Part shown: one piece after another, positions 12,045-24,258 of the stretch
Layout: each line of letters starts with the position of its first letter
Position numbering within the stretch: the first letter of the stretch is position 1
Assembly: GCA_029449245.1 (NCBI GenBank)
Contig: JANATF010000004.1
Coordinates: forward strand, 2,356,001-2,420,000
Direction: 5' to 3'
Source: Mortierella alpina
Lineage: Eukaryota; Mortierellomycota; Mortierellomycetes; Mortierellales; Mortierellaceae
Length of the DNA: 64,000 nt
Made by a program: the position numbers and the translations under genes
Notes under the pieces: model-generated
Seen by the model: only the letters and a program-made list of their open reading frames with translations
Databases searched by the model: none
What the model was told of the DNA's origin: nothing

Positions 12045-13304
12045 ATGCTGTTGCTGTTGCTGCTGCTGCATCTGCGCGTTGAGTGCGATCAAGTTCAAAG
12101 GTCCGTCAAAAGAGGGTTGATGGCGATGAAGTCCACGGGCCTGATTTGCCTGCTGTTGCGAGGGTATGACAGGCGTTTGCGAGCGCGACTGAGCGTTCAT
12201 TTGCTCCTGCATCAGCAGTGCGTTTTGATGCATGGCCATCTCTGATACTGGCACCTGCACTTGGACGGGCACGGGCACGGGCACCTGCATTTGAACTGGG
12301 GCTGGCATGCTATTGGCAATCATTTGCTGGACGTGTTGTTGTTGCTGGTGGAGCTGGAACTGCTGCTCATGCTGGTGCTGATTGAGTTGCCGTTGCTGGT
12401 GCATATGCTCTGAATCCATTTGCTTCTGCATCTGGTGCGCCGTGTGAGCTGTAATCACTTGTTGGAAGGTCATTTGGGGCATCATTGGTATCGGCTGGGG
12501 TTCCGCGGGCATCATGGGGGGGCTTACGAGCAATACCTGCTGCTGCTGCTGCTGCTGAGTCGTCGGCGGGCTCATTGGGAGCGAGGAAAGAATCTGCTGC
12601 TGGTGCTGCTGGGGGCTCACCTGAAAGTCTTGAGCGGACAGCCCTGAGGTTTGCTGGATAGAGATATGAGGCTGCTCAATCATCTGCTGCAACTGCTGTT
12701 GCTGTTGATGTTGCTGCTGGTGAAGCTGCTGCTGTTGGTGTTCAAAATGCTGCTGCATTTGCTGATGTATCTGCTGCTGCTGAGCCTGATGATGTTGTAT
12801 CATTTGCTGCTGCTGAATTGCATGCTGAAGGGCCACTGCATGCTGCTGTTGTTGCTGCTGTTGTTGCTCCTGTTGCTGAGTAGTCGGCACGGCCACAAAG
12901 TGCGAGCTAGGATGTGCAGCTGTGCTGGAGAGCACTACACCCTCCATGGCGTAAGAGGTATTGAGGATTTGACCATTTGGTCCGATAATGTGAGTGGCGG
13001 TTTGAAGGGCGTCAGAGTTCATTACGATAGGTTGATTGCTAGTTATCTGCTGTTGATGCTGGTGCTGGAGTTGCTGTTGTTGTTGTTGTTGATGCTGCTG
13101 TTGTTGCTGCTGCTGTTGCTGTAGCTGTAGTTGCTGGTGGTGGTGGTCGTGCTTATCATTCAAAGGTACAACAAAGCCCTCCTGCGGAAGACTTGGGTGG
13201 TTGTGGAGAACGGCGTGCGCATTGTCCTTGCCGCCGTTTCCATGCAGGTTGTGGTCATTAGGGGCCGAAGGATAGCCTGAGGCAAGGGTAAGAGGGTCGC
13301 TCAT
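8994..13304 (-). CDS. GLI/ZIC-type C2H2 zinc-finger transcription factor with long Gln-rich N-terminus
   Basis: Three exons (13304-10934, 10811-10209, 10093-8994), 1357 aa. Residues 1 to about 480 are dominated by Gln/His tracts, including one run of more than 20 Gln encoded by mixed CAA/CAG near 11970-12070. A conserved-looking region follows (NNSLVDTIMEVSSTFQLHNL, then a basic/acidic helix ELAELSKQELIEKVMQYERQ). A strongly acidic stretch precedes the fingers. Four fingers occupy roughly residues 920-1042: VCQWRDC..H..H, YSCDWQGC..H..H, FRCLVQGC..H..H and YVCTVEGC..H..H. The W between the paired Cys of fingers 1-2, the HTGERPF linker and the CxxxxC spacing are the GLI/ZIC/GLIS pattern. The C-terminus is Ala/Gly/Ser/Pro-rich with a (QA)n run. 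Nuclear DNA-binding regulator; target unknown. Confidence 0.9.
11965..12073. repeat. Imperfect (CTG/TTG)n tract encoding polyglutamine
   Basis: About 110 bp of CTG and TTG triplets on the plus strand, read as CAG/CAA on the coding minus strand. It encodes the longest Gln run of the zinc-finger protein. The mixing of CAA and CAG should lower but not remove length instability. Shorter tracts of the same kind are scattered from 12340 to 13140. Confidence 0.9.
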
Positions 13305-14268
13305 GACGGATATGGAGCAGCGCGGTGACTTGAAGGCCTGCTATACACACGCGGCTGATGGAACCACGATCGAGCCAAGCAAGATATTTCCAGTTAGCGA
13401 TGGTGAGAGTAGATACAGGGTTGAGTCGGAGACGAGAGGAGCAGGTCGCAAGCTGCAAGCTGCAAGCCGAGTGAATGGAGAGAGACGGACGGAAGTGAGG
13501 AAAAGTGAGGAAAAGTGAATGGAGAAGAGAGAGCGAGAGCGAGTGAGAGAGAAAGAAAAGGTAGCACGCGTGTGTGTGGTGTTTTGGGCCAGAAATAGGC
13601 GGCAGAAAAGAGACACAAAAAAAAGTAAGGGGCTGCGTGCACTGGGATTGGTTCCTTGGCCCGTGTCAGGAAAAGAATGAGGAACCATTTACGAAAAGCG
13701 TGTGTGTGCAGTTGCGGACCACCTGCCTGTCCTCTCATCCCTCTTGGCCTCGTCCAAGGCAATGAGATAATGATCGGACACACAAGCACGCTGCTTGGCA
13801 CTGCGATCAACAAAAACGAGGAAAGAGAGAAAGAAAAAAAATACAAAAGTGCCAGCATCATGATCCGTTCACTCGCTCACTCCCGCAGAATAGAAAAATA
13901 GAAACCATAAAATAAAAAAATATAAAATAAAAAAAACAACACGTTCAAGGACGAAAGACAATCTGCCTTCGGGATGTAAGCAAGAGTTCTGGGAGGCCAA
14001 CAAGGGCAACAAGCGGTAGGGCACACGAAAAGACAGATCAGCTAGCACATTTGAAATGCTAAATAAACGTGTGCGACACAAAACGGATGATGACCAGATA
14101 CACTTTACACAAGCGAATTAAGGCGGAAAGAAAAATGCCTCGAATTTGATTTCCTGCGCCCTTGGGATAAGGGAAAGGCAGGAAAAATCGTGCAAAAGTG
14201 AGATGTGGTTGGAGTCAAGCCAGCAGGCAGTCTACTGTGCCTGTGCGTGTGTGTTGTGTTGTTTGTAT

Positions 14269-14270
<2 letters not shown>

Positions 14271-14302
<32 letters not shown>
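14271..14302. repeat. (GT)n microsatellite
   Basis: An uninterrupted alternating GT run of about 30 bp, followed by a short non-repetitive stretch. No coding context. Confidence 0.9.
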
Positions 14303-14305
<3 letters not shown>

Positions 14306-17260
14306 ACAGTTACAAAAGGGGGAGTGTGAGTAGAAGTGTGATCGCCCTGGTCTCATCCATTTGCCAACACAAGCCTTTCCTTCGTCGCTCTCTTTCTTCC
14401 AAAACGGAGTTTTCTCCCTAGTCCTGCCCAACAAAAACCCGCAGGGGCAAGCTTTCACTCCCCACCCGAATCAGAAACAGAGACGTCTCCATCTTTGGCT
14501 GATGCCTTGGAATTTCAGGAGCTCACAGTCCTGAACAAGGACAAGATGCTTAAAACAGTGGAAGGAAAAAACTGAAAGAGGGATTCGCGTCGCAGAAAGA
14601 AGTAGAGCGTGCATCAGAGGAGGCCCACAAAGCAAGAACGTGCATGCAGAGAGAGAGAAAGAGAACGATAGAGAGAGAGGGAGAGAGAAAGAGAGAAATG
14701 GAAAGAGTAGCTCCTTTGCCTTCACTGACATGTCAAACCCACCCCTCTTTTTTTGCCTCCGCGTCCGATAATATATAATCATGCCCATACCGCGTTTGAA
14801 AAAGAAAACGAACAGAAGAAACAAGGGAAAGAGTTGGGGGGGGGCCAGTGCGGTGCAACTCGGTCACGGGATTGCTGTGCCTTACCAGGGACTTTTAAGA
14901 CGGTATCCGCTGTATCGATCCTTTTGGATGCAGGCTGTATGTTCCCTGGCGTCTGGGGGTCTGGGGGTTCACCCTCGCTCTGATGACAACTGTGCCCGCG
15001 CTTGGTAGTTGGCCGAACAAGAAGAAAAAGCCCGAGTGCAGGAAGATAAAAAGACCGCTTGTCCTCTAATGCATGGTCAGTATCCACGAGAACAATGCAA
15101 GGATTAGTTGTGGCAATGGGTCGCTAGACGGATGTGGCTGTCCGGGATGGCAATACGATGCAGTGATAGAGATAGACGAGGGGGAAAAAAAGAAAGAAAA
15201 AGCAAGTGGTTGCCAAGAATAGATACACAGCCGGTGCCTGAATATACACACGCCCGCTCATGGCAATGGCCCATGTGTGGTGATATTCCGCTTATCCTCA
15301 TGCTTTTGTTGTCGCCAACGACTACGGCAGCGCCGATTCATACGGTCTCTCACGAGCGCACAAGTCACTGCCTGTCTATTGCATAGGCCACGAACAAGTG
15401 ACGACAGCAGGCTAGAACAAGAATGAACACTTGTCGAGCTGCAACAAACACTCTGTTGTTTGCCCGTCGGAACACGTCTCCCCGTCTTGCGTAGTTTTGA
15501 AATGACTCTGCCTACATCTTCATGAAAGTACTTCCTCGTGGAGAAGGAGAGAAAGAGAGTGTGTGTGAAGATGTTCCAAGGGAGTAAGGTGAGGTATGTC
15601 CACAGGCACACTGAGAAGAAAAAATACAAAAAAAAAAGTAGCGCTGTGTCCAAAAGTAGGAACAGACTCCCAATAACACAAAAAAGTAGAAAGTCGGGAG
15701 GAAGAAGATGCATTCTAGAGATCGACGATGGAGAAGGAATCTGTTGGCTGTCGAACAGTCATTTGGAGCTAGTGCGAGGACAGCGTGAGAGCGGCGGTAT
15801 GTCTTTGTTTCTGCGTAGCGTGTTCTTGTTGCTGGACCCTGTTTCCGACATCTTCTTTTGGTTGCAGAGCGTACGCAAGGTGTTGCACGCGAGTTCACAA
15901 GAACCATCCCAATGTCCACGCTGCGCTGAGTGTTCCCAAGGTTGATGGCAACGAAGGAACCAAGTCGGAGGACAAAGGCCAAGCAAAAGGGGAGAAGGAG
16001 TGGAAGTGAAGGAAAACGGAAGAAGAAAAAAAAAGAACAAGACCCAGTGTGTGCGTGCGTGCGTGTGTGTATATAAATATGTATGTTCTGTATGCGAGTG
16101 CTGTGTGGGTGGGTGGGTGTTGAGTATACGAGAGTGCATGTGTCTGTTGACGATGGGTTGCAGGTTGGAAATGAAGCTAGTCCTTGGACACTCCGTTTCT
16201 ACAAGGCTAGCTGCTGCATTGTTCTTCTGTTAAGCCAGGCACAGACAGGCACAGGCAGGCACAGGCACAGGCACACGTTTTTGACAGGACAGAGTGCTGA
16301 TGCGGTGTTTGCTATTCGTTACCAACGAAGAGAGTCGGTCCTGATGGTGCGGCGGATGGATGAGGGGTGTGCGGTGGTGACGACAGGCAGCCAACAGCGC
16401 GTAGGATGTTGCTGCTGCGAGTGAGGTAATAAGGACTGAATGAGGAATGAGCAATGGGACGGGACGAGGGCGAAAGAGGAAACGAGAGGGAGAGGGAGAA
16501 AAAAGGAGACGACGAGAGAAGAGAGAGAGAGAAAAGAGAGAAACGAGCGAGAGCAAAGCGTATTGGTGGGATTGGATTTGGGGATGGGCAGAGCAGAGCT
16601 GGAAAATACATAACAGACATACAGAAATACAAAGGCGAGAGAGACGAGACACGAGATAGCAGGTGTGGATGGACGGACAGGCGAACGAACTGCTTTGTGT
16701 GATCAAAAGGGCAAAAAGAAAAATGGCCCTGCAATACTCTGCTCGCAATCCTCTTTATATGTGCGGGAGGAGGTGCGAGGTGCCTGCCTCTCTCGACTAT
16801 TGCAATTGCACATCCCATCGATTACAATACTCCCCAACAACGTACTCCTCCCTCGTAAGCCCTTGCGCGTTCACCCAAAATCATGTCTATGAGCATAATG
16901 CCACACCCGTGCGAGCACATCCTGTATACGCGCTGCGGTCCCACCCCCGATCCTCAAACTTGCTTCCGAGACCAAAGCCTGTCTGGTCCAGCTATGACGC
17001 GAAGCAACAAAAGATCTGGCCCTTGTCCAGGTACAGCCAAGTCAGACATTCGTTCTTGCCAGAACCGGTGGTTCTAGCGCGTTCATGCCACCGCACCGAT
17101 TTCGGCCTTTTCGATAGTCGTCGGCTCGCGACTTTGCATTATGTTTATTCATTACAGTCGTATTGCGACAAGCTTCAATCTCGGATCCCTTGTGGTCATT
17201 CAAAGTACATCGAAGCAAACTCCTCCTTGCCCCACCCCCTCTTTTGAAATCACAGATCAT

Positions 17261-17283
17261 CCCCCCCCCCCCCCCCCCCCCCC
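17261..17283. repeat. Poly-C homopolymer, 23 bp
   Basis: Twenty-three consecutive C, an unusual length. Similar but shorter C-runs occur at 28367-28382 (16) and 60235-60244 (10). Confidence 0.9.
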
Positions 17284-19967
17284 TCCCCTAACTCCTGTTT
17301 AGTCTGCTCTGAAAAAGCTCGGCAATATCTGTCTTGGCCACTTCCATGCTCAGGTATGTTGGGAGCTCATAGAGTTGGTGAATATCAACTTCCTCGCGAA
17401 TTGAGCAGGAAAGATCCACAACAACGAGAGCTCGAACACAATAACTGTTTGAACACGAGAATAAGAAGTGGAAGAAAATGCCAAAGCCGAGAAAACAAAG
17501 ACCACACAGATGACCACACACAACGTTAATTGGAATCCCCATAGAACGGACTGGACGAAAATGGTGTCGTTGAAGGCTCAAGGAGGCTCCTTGTGGCAGT
17601 GTGCTATCCAACATGTACTTGACGTGAATCGAGGCGTCTCAAACCTTTGGCAGGCGTCTTTAGCAGCTGGGTCACGTTCAATCTCTCATGGTACTATTGA
17701 TGCTGCCCACTTCTTTTCCTTTCAGCTTAGGTTTACCGACCTACAGTGATATATCTCCTGGAGTGTCCTTGGAAGATGATGGAGGGGGACAATGGAGATA
17801 ATAGCTCTTTCCCGTGCATGCTATTTCCCATTTGTGTATGTGGCTGTCCTCCAATGGTGGTTTTGTTCCCGCCTGTTTTCTGGATCCCACCCCCCCCTTC
17901 CAATGTTTGAAACAGCTGCGTGTTTTGTCTGACGCATGTATGCTCTATCTTGGATCGCTCTTCGACGGTCCTCACCACCAAACTGTCGCAGAGAGACTAA
18001 GACCCACTTGTCTTTTTTATTTTTGTATTTACTTTGCCACGTTATAGGATAACCGATAATGCCGACAGATTGTTTGCTACCTTCAGGATCAGTGATTGCA
18101 GATGCGCTTCAAAACCAGGTCAAAGCCATCAGAACTCAACGGGTAGCTTGATGGTTTATTGGACTCCGCCGCCAGGCCGAGACAGCATAAAGACACGCGT
18201 CAAGACACTTTAGGTCTCGCGCAAACTTGGAACATCCCTTCTCTGCATTTCAATGCTGCAACAAATCCTCCCTGTAGACCCTCGTTATCTAGATGTACGT
18301 TCCTCAAACGAAGTGGCACAGTTCGTTGCCTGTATCTATTCAAAAAAGAACTTTTCTGCCAACAGAAAAAAAACCGATGAAACTGTCGTCGTATCTCAGT
18401 ACGATAATAGTCTATGAGCATAAAAGAATGAAAGAGTGAGCATGCATACAGCATCAAGCTGAGAGAATGTATGTACGAACACGCCCAGTCCTTATTCCCA
18501 TCTTTTCACAGTGCGACTCATCCATCTGTCTGAACTTCAAATATGTGCATGCGTATAATCGAGTCAAGGAAAAAAAAAAAAAAGAACAGGAAGCGAAAGT
18601 TTGAATAAACACGCTCTGTCTGCATCCCATCACCAAATGCCGTTGGGTCATGAACCTCAGCTATAGGGCCCGCTCAGAAAATGCTCCTTTTTCAACTCAC
18701 TCCATTTTTTTATTTATTTTTTTGCTCCAAGATTGAAGCCTCTGTGAGCCATACAAGCCCTCCGTTGGATCTCATCTTTTAACCAGCCCTAATCATCAAT
18801 GAGCTCCTAACCTCTTGTTATGAAGCTCTTACTTGTCGCGCTCTCATCCGATATCCAACCATATAGACCATGTTGTAGAGTACGACCTTCTTTTCGACTT
18901 GAGGATGCCTGTGGTAAGTGGCGTAACTTTCACAGCCCTTTTACCGCAAGCATTGAGGCTGCCGTCTGCATGGCATAGTGAGGGCGCTGGACTGCATGGG
19001 GTGAGAAGAGCAATGGCATACATGGTTCAATTTAGCCATGTGTCTTTTTCCCGACGATCAGCATTTTTTTTTTTTTTTTGGCTGAGCGACGTCTTAAATT
19101 TCATGACCACACAACGCACCATTGGAGCGATTTCCTTCCCAGCTGCTGCACAGTCCTGCCACACCTGTTCCGTGCTGCGATATGCATCGTCCATGAGAGA
19201 GGCTCAACCGAGCGAGAGAAAGAGATCGGAGTCATTATCAGCAGTAGCTTTTTATTTGCACTGTGGACATATACATTCATGTCGCGGCGTGTGTGCGTGT
19301 CATACCCGGGCCTTGCGCACAGTTCATCTCGGCACTAGCTGTTTTGCGCGTCCATTCGAGAAAAAAGACATGAATGACACGAGATATAGGCATACAGTTC
19401 TCATGCGAGATCCCGTCCTCTTGGCTGAATCCCGGACCTGGACTGACCTTTTCTCTGCTCTACAGTAGTTCTTGTAAAAACTGTGTGGCAAAGAATGGAT
19501 ATACTGGTACCTGCATTATATCATATTCAATCCCTTACACGAAAGTGTTCAAAATAAAGTTCGCGATCAACGTTTAGATTTTCCACGAAGTGTTGTTTGT
19601 TTCGTTGTGAGCACTCTCTTTTGTTCGAGTGTAGTCTAACTCACCACCGCGAATAATGAGCAGTGGATGTGGATGAAGATGACCTTCATTTTAACCGCCC
19701 ATATTCTTTCCCGCAACGATCTTCTTTATTCATTTTTTTTAAAGCGCCAACGTCGCACAAGGATTATGCCATGCCATCAGTCTGACGAGGCGCTCTTGAA
19801 ACCAAAAAAAAGTCGATTCATGAATGCATTGTTCCTTCATTACTGCCTTCAAGTACTTATTTGACGTTGTTGTTTTTGATAGACTGGTGAATATTGGTCC
19901 AACAAAATAAGATCGGCTGCCCCGACATCCCGCTGAATATTAAAGCAACACTTCTTCGCGTCATCTC

Positions 19968-19991
19968 TTTTTTTTTTTTTTTTTTTTTTTT
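19968..19991. repeat. Poly-T homopolymer, 24 bp
   Basis: Twenty-four consecutive T. I looked upstream for an internal Pol III promoter (A and B boxes) that would make this a terminator and found none. Confidence 0.85.
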
Positions 19992-21258
19992 GCGTATCAC
20001 GTTCAATCATGACATACATTGAACCCAGGAACGCGCACTCGTTCTGGTCGCGTCCTCATTCACAGCTGCTGATGACGATGAACACCATTAACGTCAGATT
20101 GTTTTGCAATGGTAACTCTATGTTCTGACTACAGCCACCGGGATCACCTCATTGAAGTGGAACAATAACATAAAAAAACACGCACACAAAGTCTTGAGAC
20201 GCTCTGAAACGAGTACGGTCTCTTGCTCACTCACTCGTTCAAAGTCACTCACTTCAAGTCACCCATTCCGCACACAATTCTGAGGATGCCGTGTATTATG
20301 GTGTTTGCGATGGGTACAGAGACTCGAGAGCAGGCCGGAAAGCAAAGTTCAGAGGATGATAAGGCAATTGTAGCAAACATTCGAGTTAGTTAAAAGGAAT
20401 TTGGGTGTAGTGATCAGGCTCCTTCATTTTCAGCATCTTCCGTCAGTGTTCTTGGTAGAACAGAGATGTATATACAGGAGCACATAGTGTCTCAGTGAGA
20501 CTCCCTCCTGTCTGTGGCCCTTCTGTACTTTTGGTCCCCAGGAGAATTTTTCATAAGGAGGGCGAGAAATGAAATAATACAATCCACGCTAGTGCACCAT
20601 GGTCCCTGACAACCTTGGAAATGAAGCTCATCGATATGAATTTGCCCTGAAGAGTTAAATGACATGGATGGTGTATATGACTGTCTGAGTTTCTTTTCAA
20701 CCGCTTACCGTTCGGCCCATCCCCTTTCTCTTCATCTATTGTTCTGAGACAGCTCCTGGCCCTTTGTGTCCAATCTCTATCATTCGCCTTGAACCAGCTT
20801 TCGCCCTCAAGCGCCGTTTTTTTTTCTCTTATCATTCACCGCTCTGGATATCGCGTCCTTGCAAACAACGAAAGTCTAAGGAAAAGAATCAGCGGCCGGT
20901 ACAGTTATTCAAGTGGAAAAAGAGAGACGGTCGGGCTGAATTAGCTGACCGGGTGGTTCCGGGTTACTCGTTCGCTACCTATCATACTCGACATCTATAT
21001 AAAATCAAATATTCATCCACAATCTTGTTTCAAGAACGTAGTTCTCGCGTGAGTTTATGGTTAAGGATGATAAATTAGGCTTGACAACTCTCTTCACCTT
21101 GCTCTCTTTCTTCACTCTTTCTCCCTCTCTCTCTCTCCTTCTACTTTATCCTCTTCACTTGGAGGGGTCCTGTTTTCCAGATCGCCAGCCAGGAAAAGTT
21201 CGCGATATGACGATGAAAGTTTCTATATCACCTCTTTTCCCCCTTTCTAGTTCCTCCT

Positions 21259-22386
21259 TTAGTCGATAAGTCTCTTCTTGCGGAAAAAGCGCTTCAAGTA
21301 GAAGATCTGCCACAGTCCTAATGCGATCAGGACAAACATGGTCAAGGTCGAAAACCATTGCACACGCGCATTCGTCGATTCTAAGATACCATAAGGGGAG
21401 AAACAAAAAAAAAAAAGGTACGCGTGGTTGAGTTAGAGTCGCAGGTCCGTTTCTGCGTCATTCGTTCCGGAGGATTCAGCAAGAGGATGACAGACACACA
21501 CACACGCACATAAAAAGTGTATGCACGAAATAGCCTATACGTACCATTGGTATTACGCATCCTCTCCTCACGTGCCTGGAGGTGCTCCATGTCCTCCAAA
21601 ATGTCCTTGACCATATCCTCCAGCTTGCGAAGCTCCACCTCCATAGGCTTTAGCTTCTCGGCCTCTGCAATCTTGGCATAGTCGAACGTCTCTGATCCAA
21701 TATCAAAGTCAACGTCCACAACACGCACATATCTAGGATCAGGCTTGTAACCTAATGAACGTGGAAGTGTAAAGTAAAACAAGGGTGTCAGTTGAAGCAA
21801 ACAAGAGACGGTAAGAGGAAGCAGAAGAACGATATGTATTTACCATCAGCGAGTGTGTTGGTGAAGCAAGCGACAACATCCCCAGCACGCTTCGTCTCGA
21901 AAGCACCGCGCTGCATCTCCTCGGCCAGGTTGTCCTTCTTCCAAAGCTGGTTCATGTGCTCGCTATCGTCCGTCACCTAATTTCGAGATGTATAGACAGA
22001 GGCAAAAAACAAACATAAAAAAAGAAGGTGATGAGTCTTCAATGTCAGTTTTTGTGGGTAGACTCTTAAAAGGATCCTGTCCTACACAGATCAGGCTAGG
22101 CAAGAATAACGACCCGTTTCCTTCGTGATGCTAGATCTCGATGGGTGCCTTTTTTCTTAATCAACATTACCTCAACGGACACTTTCTGATGAGGACCACT
22201 GCCGACCTTGATCTTGATCACGACCTGGGTCTCATCGTCGACATAGTGAGAAATGCACTGGGGAGTGGCGATGCCCGCCTCCTGACCCGCCAGCTCAAAC
22301 TTGATCGCACTGGCTGGCTGGAACCAAGTTGTGGCAAGAACCAGCATGGAGATGGCCACGGTGGCCGAGAAAAACTTCCGCGTCAT
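21259..22386 (-). CDS. ERV25: p24/emp24 family COPII cargo receptor (Erv25-like, delta subfamily)
   Basis: Four exons: 22386-22171, 21976-21844, 21751-21545, 21380-21259; 225 aa, the usual family size. An N-terminal signal peptide ([21 protein letters not shown]) precedes the GOLD domain, with the two Cys of its disulfide (PQCISHY and VVACFTN). A coiled-coil linker ([34 protein letters not shown]) leads to one transmembrane helix ([20 protein letters not shown]) and a short cytosolic tail [11 protein letters not shown] with the aromatic pair and basic residues used for COPI/COPII binding. Cycles between ER and Golgi in a p24 complex. The subfamily assignment is by tail and overall likeness and is less certain than the family. 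Confidence 0.92.
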
Positions 22387-23010
22387 AGGGGGGCAAGGAT
22401 GCTTTCCTTTCTTTTTCTATTTCTTTTTGATAACCGCAGGTGGGGTGTGTCGCCTGAGTGTATCCAGCAGCAGCAAAGGGTCGGTCCGAAAAGGGATGAG
22501 AAGGAGAGGGATGTGGATGCAAAACGAGTGTGATGATGGAGTTACTGATCACTGTGACGTGTCAACCAGCCAATGAGAGCGAATTTCGCACTCCTCCTGC
22601 TTGCCAGTGCGGACGCGGTTTTTTACGCGTTGCATACCCTCGTCCCTGCCGTGGTCCGATCTAAAGGAGGACGTCAACTAGCACATCCACCACACTGCCT
22701 GGCGCGAGACTCTTGAAGTGATTGACTAAAAGAACCATTTAGGTGTTTTGACGACGTCCGAGTTTCATACCTGCATCTACAAGTTGTCCATGGTATCACT
22801 GCGAATCCACTCGCAGTCTCGCACACTCGCTGTAAGGAGCGAGAGTCTACTTGCACTCTCGCTGACCAATATATCGTCCATGTTCTTTTGCCGATGAGTG
22901 TGCACCTATACGCTTTTGCTTCGTCCGGCTCAACTAGCAGCTCTTCCAGCACAGGCATCAGGGTTATGGTAGCCCCCAGCAGTCCCAATTTGTGTGTTTT
23001 CTGAATCGAC
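22387..23010. promoter_or_regulatory. Upstream region of the p24 gene
   Basis: About 620 bp between the p24 start and the repeat ORF; no gene or motif that I can defend. Confidence 0.3.
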
Positions 23011-23130
23011 ATGCATGGGAATCAAACAATTATGGAGGCCATTAGAGTCTGTGGAGGTGTTTCGCCACACACATCACCATCATGGACCTCTACGTTAATG
23101 GACGAAACTCGCAATAATACAAAGCCCGTG

Positions 23131-23409
23131 CAGAACTTCTCCGATCAGTATATCGAGGCCCAGAGAGAGGTCAGGAAACAGATAGCCGAGCAGAGGCGCA
23201 TGTTCGAGGAACAGCACGCCGGGCAGAACTTCTCCGATCAGTATATCGAGGCTAAGAGAGAGGTCAGGAAACAGATAGCCGAGCAGAGGTGCATGTTCGA
23301 GGAACAGCACACCGGGCAGAACTTCTCCGATCAGTATATCGAGGCTCAGAGAGAGGTCAGGAAACAGATAGCCGAGCAGAGGCAAATGATCGAGGAGCAG
23401 CTCGCCGGG
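23131..23409 (+). repeat. Three tandem 93-bp repeats
   Basis: Units start at 23131, 23224 and 23317, each beginning CAGAACTTCTCCGATCAGTA, with exact 93-bp period and only a few substitutions (for example AGGCGC/AGGTGC/AGGCAA). The period is a multiple of three, so the protein repeat is kept. Confidence 0.97.
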
Positions 23410-23493
23410 CAGAGGCAAAAGTTCGAGTAACAGAGGCGCAAGTTCGAGTAACAGAGGCGCATGTTCGAGCAACAAAAGGCCGAGTCTCGGCAA
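23410..23493 (+). repeat. 21-bp heptad repeats
   Basis: Units at 23410, 23431 and 23452 read CAGAGGC..AAGTTCGAG followed by TAA, TAA and CAA, with a diverged fourth unit at 23473. Each unit equals one coiled-coil heptad. Confidence 0.9.
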
Positions 23494-24118
23494 AATATCG
23501 AGGAGCAGCATCGTAGGACGCAACGGCAGGAATACTACTACGAGATATGACTAAGGTACTGGGTTGCAGCCAGGTGTGATAAATATTTTTACGTAGGAGG
23601 CTACGGTCGGTATCCTGTAGCCGTAGTAGGCCGCGGTAAAGCCATAGTGTATGGAGTGGGTGCAAAAGTGAGATTCAAAGCTGGGAAGGTGAATTGAACC
23701 GGATGAGAGCAGAAAGCGTGGGGTGGTGGGTTAGTGGCAAGGGAGGTGCTAAAGAGACGCCTCGCCTGGATTGAGGACTACGCGCAATTTTAGTGCTGCG
23801 GCCAACTGGGGACCGCAAGGCGTGTACTTCCGGAAGCAATTGAACGGTCAGCACGGAGGAGGGCGTGCCAGACACGAGTGGGATATGATCAACCCATGGC
23901 TGCAACGCTCTGCTTGTCCAAACAGGCACACCGAGGAAAATCATGATGAATCGGCCTGTGCCCTGTACCATTGTATCGCGGATTGGATTGGACTGGATTG
24001 GACTGGGTGGCCACGCCTGTTCTCCTGCCTTGTCCAACCCTCCTGCTCATCGCACATTCCACACATTCGCGCTCCCCAAGTCCTCTCGACCAATCTTCTC
24101 TCTCATCGTCTATCCCCC

Positions 24119-24172
24119 TCATCTGGTCTGATTTGGTCTAGTCTGATCTGGTCTGGTCTGGTCTGGTCAAGC
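24119..24172 (+). repeat. TCTGGTC short tandem repeats before the LRR gene
   Basis: Irregular repeats of TGGTC/TGATC units lie 90-140 bp before the ATG of the next gene; a GATTGGACTG repeat sits nearby at 23979-24006. These may be in the promoter or 5' UTR. Confidence 0.6.
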
Positions 24173-24258
24173 GTCATCCTCCAAATCTACTCCTTTCTCT
24201 CTGACCGTGGTAGACCGCGCACGAAAGGACAACCGCATCTAAAACGCCCATTCTCTTG

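Larger units (their letters stand above)
13305..21258. other. Long gene-poor region with simple repeats
   Basis: Nearly 8 kb with no ORF that looks coding. ORFs of up to about 210 codons exist but start from non-ATG codons or have low-complexity translations. The region 13400-17250 is rich in GA/CT strings and alternating GT. From about 17300 to 20500 it is AT-richer with many A/T runs. It may hold the 5' leader and promoter of the zinc-finger gene on its left and the 3' UTR of the p24 gene on its right. No tRNA or rRNA was recognised. Confidence 0.5.
23011..23550 (+). pseudogene. Remnant of a coiled-coil repeat protein, interrupted by two TAA codons
   Basis: The reading frame starts with ATG at 23011. 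After about 40 residues it enters three tandem 31-residue repeats (units begin QNFSDQYIEA and continue with EVRKQIAEQR and MFEEQH), then 7-residue units (QRRKFE plus one). In that heptad section the codon that should be CAA (Gln) is TAA at 23428-23430 and again at 23449-23451, while the third unit keeps CAA. The same frame stays open past both stops and continues as QKAESRQ and EEQHRRTQRQEYYYEI to a stop near 23550. The composition (Gln, Glu, Arg, with hydrophobic spacing) predicts an alpha-helical coiled coil. Function unknown; it may be a decayed copy of a larger gene family. Confidence 0.55.

Noticed and set aside
16663-17247. 194-codon plus-strand ORF in the gene-poor region
   Set aside because: No ATG at its start and no domain; composition does not look coding.
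18833-19468. 211-codon plus-strand ORF
   Set aside because: Begins at TTG, is interrupted by homopolymer-encoded residues and resembles no known protein.
19968-19991. Pol III terminator
   Set aside because: No upstream A/B box or 5S/U6-like sequence; it is more likely a simple homopolymer.
23131-23493. CRISPR-like array
   Set aside because: The repeats are contiguous coding units without spacers in a eukaryotic genome.
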